From JBFHER01 sp041584055 (GTDB lineage: Bacteria > Bacteroidota > Bacteroidia > Bacteroidales > UBA5342), in NCBI GenBank assembly GCA_041584055.1, contig JBFHER010000130.1, positions 1 through 10,322 of the forward strand: DNA of 10,322 nucleotides, read 5' to 3'. How positions within the stretch are numbered: position 1 is the first letter of the stretch; each line of letters opens with the position of its first letter. The notes below the pieces were generated by a model, which made no database searches, was not told where the DNA came from, and saw nothing but the letters and a program-made list of their open reading frames with translations. The position numbers were made by a program, and so were the translations under genes. Below, in pieces: positions 1 through 6,845 of this stretch.

Positions 1-1
1 C

Positions 2-901
2 ATCAATACATCGGTGTTTGGATATAATTATGGAGATATCAATGCGGGAGAACGTTTGATCGATGTTCAATGTGCATCAACCAACACTTCTGTTGGAAAT
101 GCCATTGAAATGGTATTTGGCGTAAACTTTGCCGACGGACGCATTAAGGGTTATGGTACAACCATGATGGGCGAAGCCAAAGTGTTTAACTACCTCCTTG
201 TTCGTGGCAAAACAGATTATGGTCAGAATAGTTTTTCAGACAATTGGGATGGGACCATCAGTGATGATGCCACAGGATTAATGTGGATGCAGGATGACAG
301 TGAAACAGGTATGAACTGGGAAGATGCACTAAGCTATGCAGAAGGCATGGAATATGCCGGATACAGTGACTGGCGCCTACCGGATATAAAAGAACTGCAA
401 AGTATACTGGATTACAGCCGATCACCACAAAGCACAGGTTCTGCAGCCATTGATCCTGTTTTTAATTGTACCGAAATAACAAACAAGGCAGGCGAATCTG
501 ATTTCCCATACTATTGGAGCAGTACAACACACGCAAACTGGACTGATGGCAATGAGGGAGCCTGGGCAGCTTACCTTGCATTTGGACGTGCAATGGGCAA
601 TGAATCCATGTCATCAGCCATCCCTGGTGGTGAAACGCCTCCGGATGGTGCAGTTCCTGGCGGTGAAACGCCTCCTGATGGTGCAGTTCCGGATGGTGAA
701 ACACCTCCTGATGGTGCAACAGATCCCATGGGTGGCGGTCAGACAGATTCACAAATGATTATCTGGACCGATGTTCATGGAGCAGGGGCACAACGGAGCG
801 ACCCAAAAGCAGGCAGTGCCAGTGAATATCCGGCAGGCAACGGACCTCAGGGCGATGCTGTACGGATTCTGAACCATGTTCGTCTTGTGAGGAATATATA
901 A
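2..901 (+). CDS. DUF1566 (Lcl C-terminal domain) secreted protein, 5' partial
   Basis: The frame is open to the left window edge; the GTG at 14 is probably internal, so the N-terminus and any signal peptide lie outside. Counting from that GTG, residues 6-75 form a lead-in (INAGERLID, FGVNFADGRIKGY, LLVRG). Residues 76-140 are the recognisable DUF1566/Lcl core: DNWDGTISDDATGLMW, MNWEDALSYAEGM, GYSDWRLPDIKELQSI and DYSRSP. YYWSSTTH at 166-173, VHGAGAQRSDPK and the terminal AVRILNHVRLVRN complete the family pattern. Family members are usually exported and many are of unknown function; the domain was named from Legionella collagen-like proteins. An 11-residue Gly/Pro/Glu-rich unit is repeated three times (205-237) between the conserved core and the VHGAGAQ segment. 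It lies 37 bp upstream of a Spy-like gene, probably in the same transcript. The domain call is firm; the cellular role is unknown. Confidence 0.85.
   Translation: MNTSVFGYNYGDINAGERLIDVQCASTNTSVGNAIEMVFGVNFADGRIKGYGTTMMGEAKVFNYLLVRGKTDYGQNSFSDNWDGTISDDATGLMWMQDDSETGMNWEDALSYAEGMEYAGYSDWRLPDIKELQSILDYSRSPQSTGSAAIDPVFNCTEITNKAGESDFPYYWSSTTHANWTDGNEGAWAAYLAFGRAMGNESMSSAIPGGETPPDGAVPGGETPPDGAVPDGETPPDGATDPMGGGQTDSQMIIWTDVHGAGAQRSDPKAGSASEYPAGNGPQGDAVRILNHVRLVRNI
626..724 (+). repeat. Three tandem 33-bp in-frame repeats in the DUF1566 gene
   Basis: Units span 626-658, 659-691 and 692-724. They encode GGETPPDGAVP, GGETPPDGAVP and DGETPPDGATD. Copies 1 and 2 are nearly identical at the DNA level and copy 3 has begun to drift, which fits recent slippage or unequal crossover. 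The unit is a whole number of codons, so copy number can change without breaking the frame. The segment sits in a surface loop or linker of the domain and is likely disordered. Confidence 0.9.
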
Positions 902-938
902 TAAAAAAAAGTTATCTAATTATTTAAAAAAGAATCAA

Positions 939-1346
939 ATGAAACAATTTATTAAAAAGCATTTAGGATTGGTTTTAATGGCAGTGACTTTGGTATTTGG
1001 AAGTTCAGTAATCGCACAGGGCCCCGGAGGAGGCAATGGACAGCCAGGACCTGCGCCAACAGCACCCACGGCAAAACAAGTTAAAAAAATGATCAGTGCG
1101 GTAACAAAACAATGCGCTTTAAATGAAGAACAGGAAGCCAGCGTTACAACAATTTTCACGGATCATTTTGATGATATCAGGGAAGCCATGGAAGCAGGAA
1201 GACCCTCCAGAGATAAAATGGAAGCTCTTAAAACAAAGTTTCAAAAAGATGTAAATGCAGTTCTGACCGAAGACCAACAAAAGAAATTTACGGTCTATAT
1301 AGAAAAGAACTATCCGGGTCCGGGAAATCAAGGCCCCAAAAGGTAG
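939..1346 (+). CDS. Small exported Spy/CpxP-like (LTxxQ-type) protein
   Basis: A 135-residue protein. Residues 1-26 form a Sec signal peptide (KK, hydrophobic core LGLVLMAVTLVFG, then SSVIA before Q27). Residues 27-46 are a Gly/Pro/Ala-rich linker. Residues 47-125 are predicted helical and charged and contain two copies of an LTxxQ-like motif, LNEEQ (61-65) and LTEDQ (109-113), the hallmark of the Spy/CpxP family of periplasmic chaperones and metal/envelope-stress sensors. The tail (125-135) is again Pro/Gly/Lys-rich. In this family the two motifs mark helices of an antiparallel cradle-like dimer; chaperone or metal-binding activity here is only inferred. The gene follows the DUF1566 gene by 37 bp and is followed by a strong terminator, so it is probably the last gene of that transcript. 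Similarity is at motif level only, and a single Cys (59) argues against Cys-based metal chemistry. Confidence 0.65.
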   Translation: MKQFIKKHLGLVLMAVTLVFGSSVIAQGPGGGNGQPGPAPTAPTAKQVKKMISAVTKQCALNEEQEASVTTIFTDHFDDIREAMEAGRPSRDKMEALKTKFQKDVNAVLTEDQQKKFTVYIEKNYPGPGNQGPKR

Positions 1347-1422
1347 TGCTTCAAAAAAGAAGAATTTGTAATAGAAATAAAAGATGGTAATCCTGATAAA
1401 TTCAGGTATACGTCTCTTTCCA

Positions 1423-1463
1423 AAGCAGGAAGACTGAGCAATCAGCCTTCCTGCTTATTTTTT
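1423..1463 (+). terminator. Rho-independent terminator after the Spy-like gene
   Basis: A perfect 10-bp outer stem, AAGCAGGAAG (1423-1432) with CTTCCTGCTT (1447-1456), continues past one A/C mismatch into CTGA/TCAG closed by a GCAA (GNRA-type) tetraloop. It is followed by a T6 run (1458-1463). It separates the DUF1566/Spy-like transcript from the ferredoxin gene downstream. Confidence 0.88.
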
Positions 1464-1549
1464 ATTAGGGTTTCAAAGATAGATCTGTTCTCATTGATTG
1501 GCACAAACAAATTTTGATGCCTTCGAACGTTTTGTTTACAGAATATAGC

Positions 1550-1577
1550 GTTTCATTGATTTTTTTTTAAATGAAAC
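1550..1577. other. Inverted repeat upstream of the ferredoxin gene
   Basis: GTTTCATT (1550-1557) is the exact complement of AATGAAAC (1570-1577), with a 12-base T-rich spacer. It lies 36 bp before the ferredoxin start, inside the only sizeable gap (1347-1612) of the + strand block. It could be an operator or a 5' leader hairpin. At 8 bp in A/T-rich DNA it could also be chance. I found no convincing Bacteroidota -33/-7 promoter (TTTG / TAnnTTTG) in proper register near it. Confidence 0.35.
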
Positions 1578-1612
1578 TACAATCAAGCTACTTTCACTGA
1601 AAATAATAAACC

Positions 1613-1828
1613 ATGTCAATAGAAAGTATAAAGGGATGTATCGGTTGTGGAATTTGTGTTCAGACCTGCCCTACGGATGTAATTCGTATGAATCCCAAAA
1701 CTAAAAAGGCTGAAATTAAATATCCCGCAGATTGTCAAATATGCCATTTGTGTCGTATGTATTGTCCGGCCGATGCCATCACAATTTCTCCTGAGAAATC
1801 CATTCCTGTGGTCGTTTCCTGGGGCTAA
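1613..1828 (+). CDS. Dicluster 4Fe-4S ferredoxin-like protein
   Basis: A 71-residue protein with two classic 4Fe-4S motifs. The first is C9-x2-C12-x2-C15-x3-C19-P and the second C41-x2-C44-x2-C47-x3-C51-P. This is the bacterial 2[4Fe-4S] ferredoxin fold, a small electron carrier or the iron-sulfur subunit of a larger reductase (compare the beta subunit of AprAB, where the partner is an FAD_binding_2 flavoprotein). All eight ligands are present. There is no signal peptide, so it is cytoplasmic unless co-exported with a Tat partner. It ends 70 bp before a membrane b-haem-type gene, followed by a Tat flavoprotein, which makes it likely to be an electron-transfer subunit of that unit. The fold is certain; the partner assignment is inferred from gene order. 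Confidence 0.9.
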   Translation: MSIESIKGCIGCGICVQTCPTDVIRMNPKTKKAEIKYPADCQICHLCRMYCPADAITISPEKSIPVVVSWG

Positions 1829-1898
1829 ATTTTAGCAGGCAGGCTTCAGTAAGCAAACCACGGTAATTGTAGTTTTCAGATGAATTAAAAAACAAATC

Positions 1899-2546
1899 AT
1901 GGATAACAAAATAAAAGTATACAACAGTGTTGCGGCCATTCTCATATTTATTGGCCTGCCAGTTCTATTTTGGGCTTTGGGTGATGTCCCCAGACGCACT
2001 GTTTTAAAGGAGAGTTTATCGATACTGACACTTGTTTCCTTTTCGTTGATGCTTGGACAATTTTACCTGGCACGCAGCAATCAGCGCATGCTAAAAGAAC
2101 ACAAAGCAGTGAAAGTCATCAAATGGCATAAAGCGATTGGCTACATTTTTGTGGCTGTACTGATGCTCCACCCCTTTTTTATTGTTATTCCCCGTTATTT
2201 TGAATCCGGCGTTTCTCCGAAAGATGCTTTTATTACTTTAATTACCTCTTTTAATAGTTTCGGTGTTGTATTGGGAATGATTTCCTGGGGCATCATGGTG
2301 CTTTTGGGACTGACATCATTCTTCCGTAAGAAGTTGCCTTTTTCTTATAAAACGTGGCGCGTGATACATGGCTGTCTTTCCATTGTATTTGTTGTGCTTG
2401 CAAGCTGGCATGCGATGAATTTAGGCCGACATATGGATATGCCTATGCGCATTTTCGTTTTGATCGTGGCAGGAGGTGGCATTCTGCTATTGCTGAACAC
2501 TTACCTTATAAAACCAATTTTCTTAAAAAATGATCACCATGAATAA
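1899..2546 (+). CDS. Ferric-reductase-like transmembrane b-haem protein
   Basis: A 215-residue integral membrane protein with about six hydrophobic helices (near residues 10-28, 39-57, 79-97, 115-137, 155-173 and 184-201). Two His pairs, H77/H91 (KWHKAIGY, LMLHPF) and H157/H171 (WRVIHG, ASWHA), each sit 14 residues apart on two helices. That is the bis-haem ligand pattern of the ferric reductase-like transmembrane domain also found in YedZ/MsrQ and NOX-type proteins. No FAD/NAD(P)H-binding reductase domain follows; the protein ends shortly after the last helix, so redox partners must be separate. The natural candidates are the ferredoxin just upstream and the flavoprotein whose start overlaps this gene's end. 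In MsrPQ-type systems such a protein carries electrons across the membrane to a Tat-exported enzyme, and the same logic is proposed here. Family call good, physiological role unknown. Confidence 0.82.
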   Translation: MDNKIKVYNSVAAILIFIGLPVLFWALGDVPRRTVLKESLSILTLVSFSLMLGQFYLARSNQRMLKEHKAVKVIKWHKAIGYIFVAVLMLHPFFIVIPRYFESGVSPKDAFITLITSFNSFGVVLGMISWGIMVLLGLTSFFRKKLPFSYKTWRVIHGCLSIVFVVLASWHAMNLGRHMDMPMRIFVLIVAGGGILLLLNTYLIKPIFLKNDHHE

Positions 2547-4329
2547 CAATCACAAAAAACATATTTCCCGTCGGCGCTTCATCGGGATGACTTCCGGAGC
2601 AGCAGCATTTACCTTCATGGGAACAGCTGCATTTGCAGGGTGGTCGGAAAGGCCATCAAAGATGTCAAACACAGATCTCGATAAAACCGAACATGAAACA
2701 GATGTGCTTGTCATAGGTAGTGGCATGGCAGGTTTATTTGCCGCCGTAAAAGCCCACGATGCCGGCGCAAACGTAACGATGGTTTCCAAAGGACGCCTTG
2801 GCTCATCAGGGCAAACCCCCTTTGCCAAAGGTATTTTTGCCTTTGATCCATCAAAAGAAGAGCTTGATCTGGATGAATATGTTAAAAAAATATCAGCATC
2901 CGCCCTGGGGACCAATAACCCTGTATATACACGACAAATGGCGGAACATTCTCTGGCCAGAGTAGAGGAACTCAGAGCGTGGGGTTTCTTTGATTCTCCC
3001 CTTTATAACAAAGCATTTAGCAAACCCATTGTTGAACGTAATATTCAACTAATTGAACAAGTCACCATCACACATTTGGTTAAAGAAGATGGACGGATTG
3101 CAGGTGCAGCAGGATTTAGCATGAATGATGAGCAAATTCATTTTTTCAATGCAAAAAGTGTTATTCTTTGCACCGGAGCAGGGGGATTTAAACCCAATGG
3201 GTTTCCCATCTGTGACCTCACCCACGATGGCACCATCATGGCCTACAACATCGGCGCAAAAGTCACAGGAAAAGAATGGAATGATGGACACGGTGGTCAG
3301 GCAACAAATGCTGCAGCATGTTTTGACGGGTGGCACGGCATGTTTGAGCGCAAACCTGGCATCACTGGTGTGGGCATCCGACATGATTTGGGCGTGGATG
3401 TGAACTACAAGGCATACATGGGTGGAAACCCTGTATCCATGGGACGACCAGGTCATGAAGATGCAAAGCTGATTGGAGGCCCCTATATCCCGGAAGCATT
3501 CAGTAATTCAGGGCGGAGAAAAGGAGAAGATGGCCCTCCGGGGGACAGAACATCCAAAGGAGGTCCCGGCGCAGACTCAAAACGGCCAAGACCCGATTCA
3601 AGAAGTGGTGGTGGTCCATCGGATGCCGGAGGCCCTCCGGGGATGGCTGGATCAGTGGTTGGAGGATCCTCAGCAGGAATGGCCATCCACAAATCAGAAG
3701 GTCTGGTTCCCATCAACGAAAAATGCGAATCAAACATCCCGGGACTATATGCTGCCGGTGATGCATTGGGCTCCTATATGGCCGGTGCCATCTACACACA
3801 AATAGGTTCTTCGCTGGCAGGTTCTGCCGTTCAGGGAGCAGTTGCAGGTGAAGCAGCAGCAGACTATTGCAAGCACACAGAGGTCGCTGCCATCCAAAAA
3901 TGGAATCGAGCCGAAATACAAGAGGAAATACTGGCTCCCTTGCAACGGAAATCCGGCTACAGTCCAGCCTGGGTGACACAAACACTGCAGGGCATTATGA
4001 TCCCAAATTTTGTGTTGTATATAAAGAAAGAAAATATGATGAAAGCTGCGCTTACATACATAGAAGAGTTGCGTGACCATCACATGCCATTGTTACGTGC
4101 CAGAGACATGCACGAACTGCGTCTGGCACACGAAACACGAAACATGATTATCAGTGCAGAGATGAAACTTAAAGCTTCCATCATGCGAAAAGAAAGCCGA
4201 TGCAGTCATTACAGGCTGGATTATCCAGAAATGGATAATGAAAACTGGCAGGCCTGGATTAACATTTTTAAAGGAGATGACGGCAGCATGCAGTTTGAAA
4301 AACAACCTTTTGGAGCTATCGAGGGATGA
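2530..4329 (+). CDS. Tat-exported FAD flavoprotein, fumarate reductase/AprA superfamily
   Basis: A 599-residue FAD_binding_2-type oxidoreductase. Residues 13-19, SRRRFIG, followed by a hydrophobic stretch ending near AFAG (34-37), form a twin-arginine signal, so it is exported folded with FAD. The Rossmann motif GSGMAG is at 63-68. VILCTGAGGF (211-220) and IPGLYAAGDALGS (403-415) with the following Gly/Ala-rich helix are the other FAD contacts. THDGTIMAYNIGAKVTGKEW (231-250) matches the conserved region before the capping domain. SRCSHYRLDYPEMD (556-569) near the end resembles the C-terminal signature of fumarate reductase, AprA and L-aspartate oxidase. Residues 328-378 are a Gly/Pro/Arg/Asp-rich insert. 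The His-Thr-Met-Gly-Gly type substrate loop of true fumarate reductases is replaced by GGSSAGMAIH (378-387), so the substrate is not predictable. It overlaps the upstream membrane gene by 17 bp; an ATG at 2539 is an alternative start. Probably coupled to the membrane b-haem protein. Confidence 0.87.
   Translation: MITMNNNHKKHISRRRFIGMTSGAAAFTFMGTAAFAGWSERPSKMSNTDLDKTEHETDVLVIGSGMAGLFAAVKAHDAGANVTMVSKGRLGSSGQTPFAKGIFAFDPSKEELDLDEYVKKISASALGTNNPVYTRQMAEHSLARVEELRAWGFFDSPLYNKAFSKPIVERNIQLIEQVTITHLVKEDGRIAGAAGFSMNDEQIHFFNAKSVILCTGAGGFKPNGFPICDLTHDGTIMAYNIGAKVTGKEWNDGHGGQATNAAACFDGWHGMFERKPGITGVGIRHDLGVDVNYKAYMGGNPVSMGRPGHEDAKLIGGPYIPEAFSNSGRRKGEDGPPGDRTSKGGPGADSKRPRPDSRSGGGPSDAGGPPGMAGSVVGGSSAGMAIHKSEGLVPINEKCESNIPGLYAAGDALGSYMAGAIYTQIGSSLAGSAVQGAVAGEAAADYCKHTEVAAIQKWNRAEIQEEILAPLQRKSGYSPAWVTQTLQGIMIPNFVLYIKKENMMKAALTYIEELRDHHMPLLRARDMHELRLAHETRNMIISAEMKLKASIMRKESRCSHYRLDYPEMDNENWQAWINIFKGDDGSMQFEKQPFGAIEG
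3511..3663 (+). other. Gly/Pro/Arg-rich low-complexity insert in the flavoprotein
   Basis: Codes for residues about 328-378, containing GPPGD, GGPGAD, GGGPSDAGGPPG and several Arg/Lys. It lies between the capping region and the conserved C-terminal FAD-binding segment, where relatives normally have a short stretch leading to a Gly-rich loop. The DNA is richer in GGA, GGT and CC runs than its surroundings. It is likely a disordered, surface-exposed loop. Confidence 0.75.
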
Positions 4330-4404
4330 TGTTTTGGGAGGTGAGAATTAGTGAGTGTGGGAATACGAGCGTGTGATGGTTACAATGAATAAACAATACA
4401 TGCA

Positions 4405-4443
4405 GTGGCTGATTCTTTGGCACAATGCTAAAGTACCAGCCAC
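4405..4443. terminator. Long hairpin between convergent operons, possible bidirectional terminator
   Basis: GTGGCTG (4405-4411) pairs with CAGCCAC (4437-4443). After a 3x3 internal loop, CTTTGGC (4415-4421) pairs with GCTAAAG (4427-4433) with one G-U pair, closed by the loop ACAAT. The hairpin sits in the 147-bp space between the flavoprotein stop and the beta-helix gene stop, where both transcripts must end. Neither side carries a clear T run, so it is not a textbook intrinsic terminator; it may work with Rho or protect 3' ends. Nothing else was seen in 4330-4476. Confidence 0.5.
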
Positions 4444-4476
4444 GCTTGTGAAATGGACGTAAACCATCCGGCCCCC

Positions 4477-6825
4477 CTACTTAATTTGTATGGTCACGTG
4501 TTGTTCGTTCTGATCTCTCATCACCACGGCATTGATCACTCCTACTTCCTGGAACTTCTTGGTGACTTTCAGGAAGTCAATCGTTGTTTTTATTTTCTCG
4601 CCTTCCACTTCGAGAATCACATCTCTTTTTTTCAAGCCATTGCCTTTTACGGCAGGGCTTCCATTCCATACGCTCAGCACAATTACACCTTCTGTTGAAG
4701 CAAGACCGTAAGCAGACTGTTCTTCTTCAGTATCGATTCCTTTCAGGTTATTCCTCAACCATGCAACCACAGGGCTATTTTTACCTGCGCGTTCAGAGGG
4801 ATCCAATATCACTGGCACTTCGGGTGTTTTTGCGATGGCTTTTAAGTCCGGTTTCTGAACACCAAACTGATCCATTTGAAAATTGACAAAACCAAGTTTC
4901 AATGCTGGTGAATTATCTAACACACTAAAATCAAGTGATGCCGGATCTTTAAACATGGGATCCCCAAAAGCACTGTTCATATCCCTTTCATAGATTTGGG
5001 ATTTCATCAGGGATTCTTCGTTTGGAAATAAGTTGAAATCGAGCTCTTTCCCCCAGCCCAACAAACCGACATCCTGATAGGCGTCGGCCACAATGTTCTT
5101 ACGGAAGACATCCTCACTGTTTACAAACCACACATGTGGATGCAATGAATTATTGACCGTAATGTTATTCTCAACCACACGGTAAAAACCTTCACGTAAC
5201 TTGATCCCCCGACTCAGGCATAAATTATTGTAAATATGATAATTCGTGGATCCGTCGTCCAGATCAATGTCCCATCCATGGTCGCAACGGAATCTGTTAT
5301 TGCGAATGATGGTGGTATGCATTGCATCCCACAAAGGCATTTGGGGATTTGCAACAGTCATTTCATCCATTCTTCCACGGTTTGGATGCCAGAAACGGTC
5401 GCGTCCCCAGGAATTAAAAGAGCCATGATCGCTGGTTTCAAGTACTGTATTGAACACGTCGTTGTATTCCAGAACATGCCCGCCCCACGTGCCATCACCA
5501 ATGTTAATCCCGGCGCGAGGCACATCGTAAATGCTGTTGTTTCTTACCGTTATGTCCATTGCCATGGATATCTGAACCCCAGCTGTTTGTTTTTCTATAC
5601 GCCCGATGCGATGTATCAGGTTGTCTTCCACCAAACACGCCCTTGGATACAGCTCATTTTGTGGTCCAGGAACAGTATCCATCACTTCCAGCTCCACATA
5701 CTCACCGTATTGAAAAGAAGGCGAACGAACCGCAGAAGCATCACCAATAAACGCGACGGCACTTGCACCACAGTCATGAATATGATTCCCTTTAACAGTC
5801 AGTCCATTCGTATATTTACTTGCCATGATCACATTTCCGCCCAGATGCGCGAATTCACAATCCTCCACCAAACAGTTTTCGGTCCCTTCAAAAAACAATG
5901 CTGCACCACGATAAATGGTCCAGTCACTCCTTAACAAAGGTTCAAACACTTCCATAAAAGTTCGGTTTGTATGTTCAAATTTTATTCCTTTGATTGTTAT
6001 GTCCTTCACGGGATTATCAACCGTCCCTCTCACGTTCAACAGCGTTTTCAGTACGGCAACCTCCACAGTGGCATTCTCCAATTGAACGGATGCATGCGGA
6101 TAGAAATACAGTGTGGCGTTTTCCTTGTCAAGATACCATTCCTTCGGACTGGTTAAGGCTTCGAATACATTTTCAACCATGCGATATTCATCATGGGGAC
6201 GCGATGGTCTGTTATTTTGGTGTCCTCCTTCCAGTACAGGAGTTCCATCCGGATTAACACCATTAATACGATAATGAAAGCCACCCCAACGGCCACCATG
6301 CATCACATGAAAGTAAGCGCCTTCCGGTTTTTTCCAGGATGCAATTCTTTCCCTTGATATAGCATCTGCTGCATACCCCTGCCAGTATCCACCATTTTCA
6401 TCATAATCGGGGTATCGTGCCATCGTCTGGGGCACCCCGTCAATTATCAGTTGATCAAAATCAATTCCCTCAGGAATATTTGCTTTGTAAATATTCGCAT
6501 CGTATTTATCCCACTTCAGACCCATTGTTTTTGAGCCTTTCACTTTTACCTGAGCTGCGCCTTGTCCAACAATGCTTAAACCATTTAATTCTGAAGTTAT
6601 TTCAATGGGAGCTTCCAAATAATAAGTTCCGGGCATCAAATGGATCGTAATTTTTGCCCGTTTGTTTTTATGCTTAATTTCTTTGGCCTTCAGGATGGCA
6701 GCTTCTATCGAACTGAACTGATCCGGAAATTTACCGGAACCAACTTTAATTTCCACTTTCCTGTTTCCGCATCCCAGAAGGAGAAACAAAACCAGGAAAA
6801 ATACACTCGTAATTTTAAAGTTCAT
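4477..6825 (-). CDS. GH141-like right-handed beta-helix lipoprotein with C-terminal PDZ domain
   Basis: A 782-residue protein. Residues 1-19 form a lipoprotein signal (hydrophobic stretch ending LLLGC, Cys19). Residues 25-90 begin like pectate-lyase-type helices (FSSIEAAILKAKE, ITIHLMPGTYYLE). The middle contains FDQLIIDGVPQTMARYPDYD, SPKEWYLDKENATLYFYP and repeated beta-helix rungs (CLVEDCEFAHLGGNVI, GLTVKGNHIHDCGASAV, CLVEDNLIHRIG, ITVRNNSIYDVPRAGI, TTIIRNNRFRCDHGWDIDL). This arrangement is typical of the GH141 type, whose characterised members include an alpha-L-fucosidase and a xylanase. The last 80 or so residues (about 700-782: YGLASTEGVIVLSVWNGSPA, GLKKRDVILEVEGEKI) are a PDZ domain. 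It is the third complete gene of the sulfatase/lyase operon, 20 bp after the lyase. Cell-envelope glycan processing is likely; GH141 membership is a tentative call by motif recall, the beta-helix and PDZ calls are firm. Confidence 0.8.
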   Translation of the reverse strand: MNFKITSVFFLVLFLLLGCGNRKVEIKVGSGKFPDQFSSIEAAILKAKEIKHKNKRAKITIHLMPGTYYLEAPIEITSELNGLSIVGQGAAQVKVKGSKTMGLKWDKYDANIYKANIPEGIDFDQLIIDGVPQTMARYPDYDENGGYWQGYAADAISRERIASWKKPEGAYFHVMHGGRWGGFHYRINGVNPDGTPVLEGGHQNNRPSRPHDEYRMVENVFEALTSPKEWYLDKENATLYFYPHASVQLENATVEVAVLKTLLNVRGTVDNPVKDITIKGIKFEHTNRTFMEVFEPLLRSDWTIYRGAALFFEGTENCLVEDCEFAHLGGNVIMASKYTNGLTVKGNHIHDCGASAVAFIGDASAVRSPSFQYGEYVELEVMDTVPGPQNELYPRACLVEDNLIHRIGRIEKQTAGVQISMAMDITVRNNSIYDVPRAGINIGDGTWGGHVLEYNDVFNTVLETSDHGSFNSWGRDRFWHPNRGRMDEMTVANPQMPLWDAMHTTIIRNNRFRCDHGWDIDLDDGSTNYHIYNNLCLSRGIKLREGFYRVVENNITVNNSLHPHVWFVNSEDVFRKNIVADAYQDVGLLGWGKELDFNLFPNEESLMKSQIYERDMNSAFGDPMFKDPASLDFSVLDNSPALKLGFVNFQMDQFGVQKPDLKAIAKTPEVPVILDPSERAGKNSPVVAWLRNNLKGIDTEEEQSAYGLASTEGVIVLSVWNGSPAVKGNGLKKRDVILEVEGEKIKTTIDFLKVTKKFQEVGVINAVVMRDQNEQHVTIQIK

Positions 6826-6845
6826 AGATTATGATATTGTTGTTT

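Noticed and set aside
626..724. Tandem repeats considered as a CRISPR-like array
   Set aside because: There are no spacers; the units are contiguous, in frame and encode a protein linker.
462..752. - strand frame rich in His/Gln repeats opposite the DUF1566 repeats
   Set aside because: The repeats are the reverse reading of the 33-bp tandem units; it has no start context and no family resemblance.
1501..1560. Possible Bacteroidota promoter (TTTG at 1513 or 1531 with TATAGCGTTTC)
   Set aside because: The spacing between the TTTG elements and the TA-containing element is either about 11 or 29 bases, outside the usual range, and the -7 match is poor.
3473..3805. + strand 110-residue frame inside the flavoprotein insert, considered as a sign of frameshift
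   Set aside because: The main frame runs uninterrupted through the insert into a conserved FAD-binding segment, so the second frame is only a by-product of the stop-poor GC-rich insert.
2530..4329. Naming the flavoprotein as fumarate reductase or adenylylsulfate reductase
   Set aside because: The FAD motifs fit the superfamily, but the substrate-loop motif differs and the ferredoxin is a generic small dicluster type, so a specific reaction is not supported.
5236..5934. 232-residue + strand open frame opposite the beta-helix gene
   Set aside because: It lies wholly antisense to a well-supported gene, has no recognisable domain, and its composition (many Cys, His, Ile and Ser) is that of an antisense shadow.
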